The notes beneath the pieces were generated by a model that was given only the letters and a program-made list of their open reading frames with translations, did no database searches and had not been told where the DNA came from. Of a DNA stretch of 62,000 nucleotides, positions 55,664 through 62,000 are shown one piece after another. This stretch comes from Symsagittifera roscoffensis (taxonomy: Eukaryota > Xenacoelomorpha > Acoela > Convolutidae), in assembly GCF_963678635.1 (NCBI RefSeq), contig NW_026971479.1, forward strand, positions 1 through 62,000. Direction: 5' to 3'. Within the stretch, counting starts at the first letter, position 1. Each line of letters starts with the position of its first letter. The position numbers were made by a program, and so were the translations under genes.

Positions 55664-58091
55664 CGTTATCTAGGAAAGTGCGGTCCAGGAAAAAGATCAA
55701 AAACGTCGACTTATGAAAACTTTTATCGATCGGTTGGCTAGTCTTTGAGAAATCGCCAAAAACGCGTTCGTCTTTTTTCACCACCTATATAGGCTCACAA
55801 AAACTTTTTCCGCAATTCTTATTGGAAATGCCTAAAAATACTTGAAATGAGCGAAGTAGCCCTAATAGCACTGCAAAAACGCAAAAAAAACTGGATCAAA
55901 ATTGGTTTGGAAACAAAAACTTGGCCAAAAACTATCAAATTTGGACCCTCTTTTTCCTTCCTTTTCTTATCTTTAAATCCTTAGCTCTATCCACGGAGCT
56001 ACTCGGAGGGTTACTCAAAAATCTCCCTAGCAACTGAGCACGTAATGCGAGCACGCTCCTAACTCAAAACATTTTATCACTCTACCTCCTCAAAACAGAC
56101 TGACAAATTTCCGAAAACTATCAAAATTTTGAACGAAAAAAACTTGTTTTCGCCATTTTCTACTAAGTCTTTTTTCACGCGGTTTCTTTAGTTGGAGGGT
56201 TTCAACTATGTAATAGCTCCCTGTGCAAAAATTTTTTCCTGTTCGGAAAAGCTAGGATATCCAAAATTTTTTGGGTTTAACAGTTTTTTTCAAAAGTCGG
56301 TATTTTTTGACAAAATTGGGGTGTTTCACGGGTCTAAATAGGAAATAAGTAATATATACTAAGGATAACAATATAATAATGGTCGTTAATCAATATTATT
56401 ATACCCTCATTTGCACCAAAATACCCGAACTAAGACCCTTAACTCGGAAATTTGCAATCGATGGGGGGTGCAGTCCGACTGCGCCAATTGTGCCCCCCAC
56501 TTAAGTTTTTAAGTCGTAATGAAATAGTACCCGAACGCTACAAAAATTGTTACAACGATACCCAACAGTTGTTGTGGATGTTGTCCCTGATGCCCTCTGT
56601 TGAGTCTGAAACACGTCTGTCAGCTTGCAAATCTAGTCTCCGGTCACCGGCAAGTTTATCCTTAACGTGCTTTATTACTCAAACAACACTTTAATTAGGG
56701 TACCCAACCCACCACCAAGTAACTCACTAATTCGACCAGAAATGATATAAATCAATCTGAAACAACAACAAATAGGAAGCTCCGATCACATATCGTCCGG
56801 AAATAATATTCAAACTGTCATTTTACTTTTTCTACTTTTTTGTGCCTTTTTGGCTTTTTACAGTTTTTTCTACTTTTCTGTTTTTAAGTAAATTTGTTTT
56901 TTGGCTTTTTCTTGGTTATATACTATTTTTGTTTGGTTTTACTCTTTCTTTTTAAATGTTTTTGATCCCGGAACCTTGGGAAAAGCGGGTTCATGACTTC
57001 CCACCTAACACTCAGGCCCCCGGAATTTTTGTTCCTAACTAAGTTAAGAAGCTAAATTTTACTAGGCGGAGGGTTGGCACCTTCCCCCTAGTAAAACAAA
57101 AATAAGACCTCTAACTCGGACACACGCCCGGAGCGGAGGGTTTGTCGCTGAAACGTTTGCTGATCATTATGGTCTTATGCCTTTAAGAGGTCCACCCAGG
57201 AGCGCCATAAAAACGTCTATGTAACATTCGCCCAAACACTAAAAAGTGACGGAGCGTAGAAAAGGTACTTATAGACGACTGGCTGGCAATAACTACCCTA
57301 TTTCTTTTCGTTTTTCATCGCCTAGACCTAGCAAGCTGGTTTTCTGGTCTATTTAGAGCTAAGTAGAATGTTACCAGTTTTAGACCATCAGTCAAACGAA
57401 TTTCAATCAGCTAACGTTCACATGCAAAGATAACCACATAGCTTGGTATCGGATCCCCAGTCTACATGATTATCATCAAAAACACGGCTTGAATATCCTA
57501 CTTTACTATGTTTTGGTGAACTTTCAATGTTAAATCCATTGGAGATGGATTGACACTTTCCTCTTCCTAGCTACTCATATTATAAAATATCAAATTATAG
57601 CGGTGTTTACTGAATTGTTTACGACATCAGAGTAGATAAAGAGTCAGTTTATTACAGTCCTTCGCCATAAGATGGTTTCTGGGGACGAGCCTCCAATTAC
57701 GTGCTTCCTCTGTTTTAACTTCGTTATTACTCCAAATTCGTGGCACGGGAGGGTAATACTTCTTCTTTCTGCCCACTGAAGCCTTTTTTTTCTTATATTG
57801 ACTTCAATTAGTTGTCTTATCGAGCACGATCGTCACGATAAAAGGCTTCGTATTTTCTTCTATTTTTTCGACTGCCTTTTTCTTGCTAATTCGATTGTTG
57901 TTGTGTTTTTCATGACTTTTCAACCAAAAATGGTCATTTCTTGTATTTCTATCAAAAGACTGTCCGCAATCGAATTTTCGAAAATTAAAAATTCCAGAAT
58001 AATCTTGCTTCTTTTTCAACAAAAAGTGATCACTAATGCCTTTAATGTTTTTTCGTGATGCGACGGAAGGTTACGCTGTGCCAATTAGGGG
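55664..58091 (-). repeat. 2.43-kb LTR-like tandem repeat, copy A
   Basis: GTTATCTAGGAAAGTGCGG at 55664 recurs at 58092; sequence is collinear over the full 2,428 bp with about 95% identity. It contains the GGATCCCCAG block, the TCGTGGCACGGGAGGGTA block and GC-rich spots but no gene. Copy A ends inside the terminal hairpin (TGTGCCAATTAGGGGG, then directly GTTATCTAGG). Confidence 0.85.
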
Positions 58092-60532
58092 GTTATCTAG
58101 GAAAGTGCGGCCCAGGAAAAAGATCAAAAACGTCGACTTATGAAAACTAACTTTTATCGATCGGTTGGCTAGTCTTTGAGAAATCGCTAAAAACGCGTTC
58201 GTCTTTTTTCACCACCTATATAGGCTCACAGAAACTTTTTACGCAATTCTTATTGGAAATGCCTAAAAATACTTGAAATGAGCGAAGTAGCCCTAATAGC
58301 ACTGCAAAAACGCAAAAAAAAACTGGATCAAAATTGGTTTGGAAACAAAAACTTGGCCAAAAACTATCAAATTTGGACCCTCCTTTTCCTTCCTTTTCTT
58401 ATCTTTAAATCCTTAGCTCTATCCACGGAGCTACTCGGAGGGTTACTCAAAAATCTCCCTAGCAACTGAGCACGTAATGCGAGCACGCCCCTAACACAAA
58501 ACATTTTATCGCTCTACCTCTTCAAAACAGACTGACAAACTTCGGAAAACTATCAAAATTTTGAACGAAAAAAAATTGTTTTCGCCAATTTCTACTAAGT
58601 CTGTTTTCACGCGGTTTCTTTAGTTGGAGGGATCCAACTATGTAATAGCTCCCTGTACAAAAGCTTTTTCCTGTTCGGAAAAGCTGGGATATCCAAATTT
58701 TTTTGGGTTTAACAGTTTTTTTTCAAAAATCGATATTTTTCGACAAAATTGGGGTGTTTCACGGGTCTAAATAGGAAATAAGTAATATATACTAAGGATA
58801 ACAATATAATAATGGTTGTTAATCATCATTATTATACCCTCAGTTGCACCAAAATACCCGAACTAAGACCCTTAACTCGGAAATTTGCAATCGATGGGGG
58901 GTGCAGTCCGACTGCGCCAATTGTGCCCCCCCCCACTTAAGTTTTTAAGTCGTAATGAAATAGTACCCGAACGATACGAAAATTGTTTCAACGATACCCA
59001 ACAGTTGTTGTGGATGTTGTCCCTGATGCCCTCTGTTGAGTCTGGAACACGTCTGTCAGCTTGCAACTCTACTCTCCGGTTACTGGCAAGTTTAACCTTA
59101 ACGTGCTTTATCACTCAAACAACACTTGAATGAGGGTACCCAACCCACCAACAAACAACTCAATAATTCCATCAGAAATGATATAAATCAATCTGAAACA
59201 ACAACAAATAGGAAGCTCCGATCACATATCGTCCGGAAATAATATTCAAACTGTCATTTTACATTTTCTACTTTTTTGTGCCTTTTTGGCTTTTTACAGT
59301 TTTTTCTACTTTTCTGTTTTTAAGTAAATTGTTTTTTGGCTTTTTCTTGGTTATATACTATTTTTGTTTGGTTTTACGCTTTCTTTTTAAATGTTTTTGA
59401 TCCCGGAACCTTGGGAAAAGCGGGTTCATGACTTCCGATCTAACCCTCTTCGGAATTTTTGGTCTTAACTAAGTTAAGAAGCTAAATTTTACTAGGCGGA
59501 GGGTTGGCACCTTCCCCCTAATAAAACAAACAAAAGACCTCTAACTCGGACATACGCCCGGAGCGGATGGTTTGTCGCTGAAACGTTTGCTGATCATTAT
59601 GGTATTATGCCTTTAACAGGCCCACCCAGGAGCGCCATAAAAACGTCTATGTAACATTCGCCAAAATACTAAAAAGTGACGGAGCGTAGAAAAAGTACTT
59701 ATAGATGACTGGCTGGCAATAACTACCCTATTTCTTTTCGTTTTTCATCGCCTAGACCTAGCCAGCTGGTTTTCTGGTCTATTTAGAGCTAAGTAGAATG
59801 TTACCAGTTTTAGGCCATCAGTCAAACGAATTTCAATCAGCTAACGTTTACATGCAAAGATAACCACATAGCTGGGTCTCGGATCCCCAGACTACATGAT
59901 TATCATTAAAAAACAAGGCTTGAATATCCTACTTTACTATGTTTCGGTGAACTTTCAATGTTAAAACCATTGGAGATGGATTGACACTTTCCTCTTCCTA
60001 GCTACTCATATTATAAAATATCAAATTATACCGGTGTTTACTGAATTGTTTACGACATCAGAGTAGATAAAGAGTCAGTTTATTACAGTCCTTCGCCATA
60101 AGATGGTTTCTGAGGAATAGCCTCAAATTCCGTGCTTCCTCTGTTTTAACTTCGTTATTACTCCAAATTCGTGGCACGGGAGGGTAATACTTCTTCTTTC
60201 TGCCCACTGAACCCTTTTTTCCTTTTATTGACTTCAATTAATTGTCTTATCGAGCACGATCGTCACGATAAAAGGCTTCGTATTTTCTTCTATTTTTTCG
60301 ACTGCCTTTTTCTTGCTAATTCGATTGTTGTTGTTTTTTTCATGACTTTTCAACCAAAAATGGCCATATCTTGTTTTTCCTAGAAAAAGACTGTCCGCAA
60401 TTGATTTTTCGAAAATTAAAAATTCCAGAATAATCTTGCCTCTTTTTCAACAAAAAGTGATCACTAATGCCTTTAAAGTTTTTTCGTGCTGCGACGGAAG
60501 GTTACGCTGTGCCAATTAGGGGGAATGGCACA
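58092..60532 (-). repeat. 2.43-kb LTR-like tandem repeat, copy B, with intact TGTGCC edge
   Basis: This is the second copy. Its right edge is the complete 25-nt hairpin TGTGCCA to TGGCACA (60508-60532), the same edge as at 20281. In minus-strand reading the unit starts TGTGCC, consistent with an LTR. The ORFs in it (for example 59133-58885, 60171-60383) recur in copy A with breaks and are not genes. Confidence 0.8.
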
Positions 60533-60660
60533 GTCCCAAATGGTCATATGACAAAAAGCACGGTCACTTAAACAATCGAGAAAATTTCGAAGGAATTTTA
60601 TATAAAGTTATAGTTGTTTTAGGTCTACTAAAACAACTGAACAAAATTTTAAAGTTTCGT
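60533..60660. other. Short non-coding gap between LTR-like repeat and copia remnant
   Basis: AT-rich and without motifs that I recognise. Confidence 0.4.
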
Positions 60661-60669
60661 CTTTCAGTT

Positions 60670-62000
60670 TTTTATTACAAGTCATGAAAACATACTATCA
60701 CCCTTATCTTCAATACGAACCCGCTTACCAAGAGTGGCAATCAGCTCTTGCACTGAATTTTCGACAACATAAAAAATTAGCTTGTCATCAACAAACACAG
60801 CAATGACACTCATATTCTTAGGAGCTTCTTAAGTATCCAAGTTCCAGTAAAGTTTGCGTTATAAACTGATTCCAAGCTCGACTCGCTTGTTTTAAACCGT
60901 AAATACATTTATTGAGCTTGCATACATCACGGTTACCAGACTGAAAACCACGAGGTTGCTCATTGAAACTTTATTTCTGCAAAGTTGATTTCAAAAAAGC
61001 TGTTTTGATACAAAGTTTTTGCATTTTCAAACTGTGCTGTGCTGCAATGGCGAGAAATGAGCGAATGGTTGTCATAATAACAGTACGTGAAAAAATGTAT
61101 CAGTATATTTTTGTCTATAAAAATGACTAAACCCCTTAGCCACATAACGTGCCTTATATCGTTCCAATGAACCATCGTTTTTACGCTTTATATCAAAAAC
61201 CCATTTGCCTTTTGTTAAATATTTTCCAGAAGATGAAGCCACCTGATCCCATTTTCTATTTTCTACAAGACTTCTGAATTCTTTTTGCAATGCAGCTTGC
61301 CATTTTTCAGCATCAGCTGACAAAATTGCTTCCTCATAATTAAGTGGAACATTGCCATTGACGCTAGCAGCCAGTTTAAAATTATTGTTTTTATCAGCAG
61401 AAAAATCGTAATCGTAGTGTATGATCTTGCAATATTCTTCTTCATCACTCGCAGATTGTTCTCTTGATTTTGATGATGTAAAACGTTTTGGTAAACACTG
61501 CATCGAATTGTCAGGATTAGGTGAATTAATATTTTACAGATTGTCTGCAGTTGCAGTTTGAGGAGAAGACCCAATGGCATCGGATATATCAAATTCATCG
61601 TGAGTTGTGTACTTTTCACCTGTATCTATGTAGAATGGAGTATCTTGAATCTCCATTTGTACAATATGAAGACTAGATGCAGTGGGTATTCTTTGTGAAG
61701 TATCAGTAGTTGTAGAAGTAGTTCCCCCTTTCGTTAATAACGGCTGTTCAATAGTAGGGAAGACTTCATTTGCATCAGTTATAATTGTTTGTGCAATATT
61801 GACCCCCACTAATCTGTTAGAGCCCCCAATGGATCGTTGCCCGGAAAAGGCAAAACAATAGCAGGCCTTGATCCGTTTTTGAGAGCTGGAATTTGTTCTT
61901 TGAGAGTCACCGTCCGAGAGCGATTATTATTTTTTTCACTCAATCATAAAAATTATATGTAGGACTTGAACCATCATAACCAGCAAAAAAGTGCATTTTG
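60670..62000 (-). pseudogene. pol: Ty1/copia-type pol fragment (integrase end, linker, reverse transcriptase)
   Basis: From the right edge leftward: an integrase C-terminal motif (FAGYDGSSPTYNFYD, then a stop), a Ser/Thr-rich linker (61809-61520), and the RT domain (61503-60670). RT motifs in order are WQAALQKEFRSL, KGKWVFDIKRK, RYKARYVAKGF, IKTAFL (about 60990), CIYGLKQASRAWNQF (about 60870-60915) and FVDD (60795-60784). The WxxA..E..SL, KW.F..K and YGLKQ boxes are typical of copia-type RT. In the first palm motif the catalytic Asp is replaced by Cys (LCIKTAFL). Stops and frameshifts near 60,965 and 60,825 also disable it. The element continues beyond the window. Confidence 0.85.

Noticed and set aside
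58885-59133. ORFs repeated in both LTR-like copies (also 56452-56694)
   Set aside because: Their frames differ by indels between copies and show no conserved protein pattern; they are chance ORFs in GC-richer LTR sequence.
1-62000. tRNA and rRNA genes
   Set aside because: No cloverleaf with A and B boxes or rRNA core sequence was recognised by eye; a covariance-model scan would be decisive.

Overview
The window looks like repeat-rich nuclear DNA of an invertebrate, most likely a nematode. It is AT-rich, there are no bacterial operons, and the two best splice models use short introns (about 50 and 118 bp) with GTAAG/GTAAA donors and TTTTTCAG-type acceptors. No conserved host housekeeping gene was recognised. 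Most of the sequence is decayed or nested mobile DNA, plus one very large inverted-repeat element that matches nothing I know.

Region 1 (1 to about 15,000, plus strand): a decayed Ty3/gypsy-type LTR retroelement. It reads gag (177-2354), aspartic protease (2355-3083), spacer domain, reverse transcriptase and RNase H (3540-5119), integrase (5400-6400), a 1.7-kb tandem duplication (6011-9472), a Ser/Pro-rich ORF (9522-10665), an envelope-like glycoprotein (10646-13017) and a further ORF (13222-14985). The glycoprotein resembles the class III (gB-like) glycoproteins of chuviruses. An inverted, less damaged piece of the same env and third ORF lies at 38950-40966.

Region 2 (15,000-22,940): three copies of an LTR-like dispersed repeat (17059-20281), followed by minus-strand retroelement ORF remnants (20300-22080).

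Region 3 (about 22,945-38,948): two inverted arms of about 5.1 and 4.5 kb surround a 6.4-kb unique centre. Each arm has a zinc-finger gene or its remnant and tandem arrays (312-bp and 1.2-kb units). The centre has at least five genes: an acidic 117-residue protein, three or four small two-repeat beta-rich proteins that look like paralogues, and one split minus-strand gene. It also has a GATTGG (CCAAT-box) array, a heat-shock/CRE-like site cluster and a 30-bp minisatellite. This is the best candidate for an undescribed system: a long-TIR element or virus-derived island without a recognisable polymerase, integrase or transposase in view.

Region 4 (38,950-47,340): the inverted env fragment, then a minus-strand gag remnant with two CCHC knuckles (43734-41000), then an LTR-like region with a 25-bp minisatellite.

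Region 5 (47,900-62,000): mostly non-coding DNA with one ORF (48702-48271); a 5'-truncated minus-strand Ty3/gypsy element retaining integrase and an SGNH-hydrolase-like ORF (55220-51134); a 2.43-kb LTR-like tandem duplication (55664-60532); and a Ty1/copia pol fragment running off the right edge.
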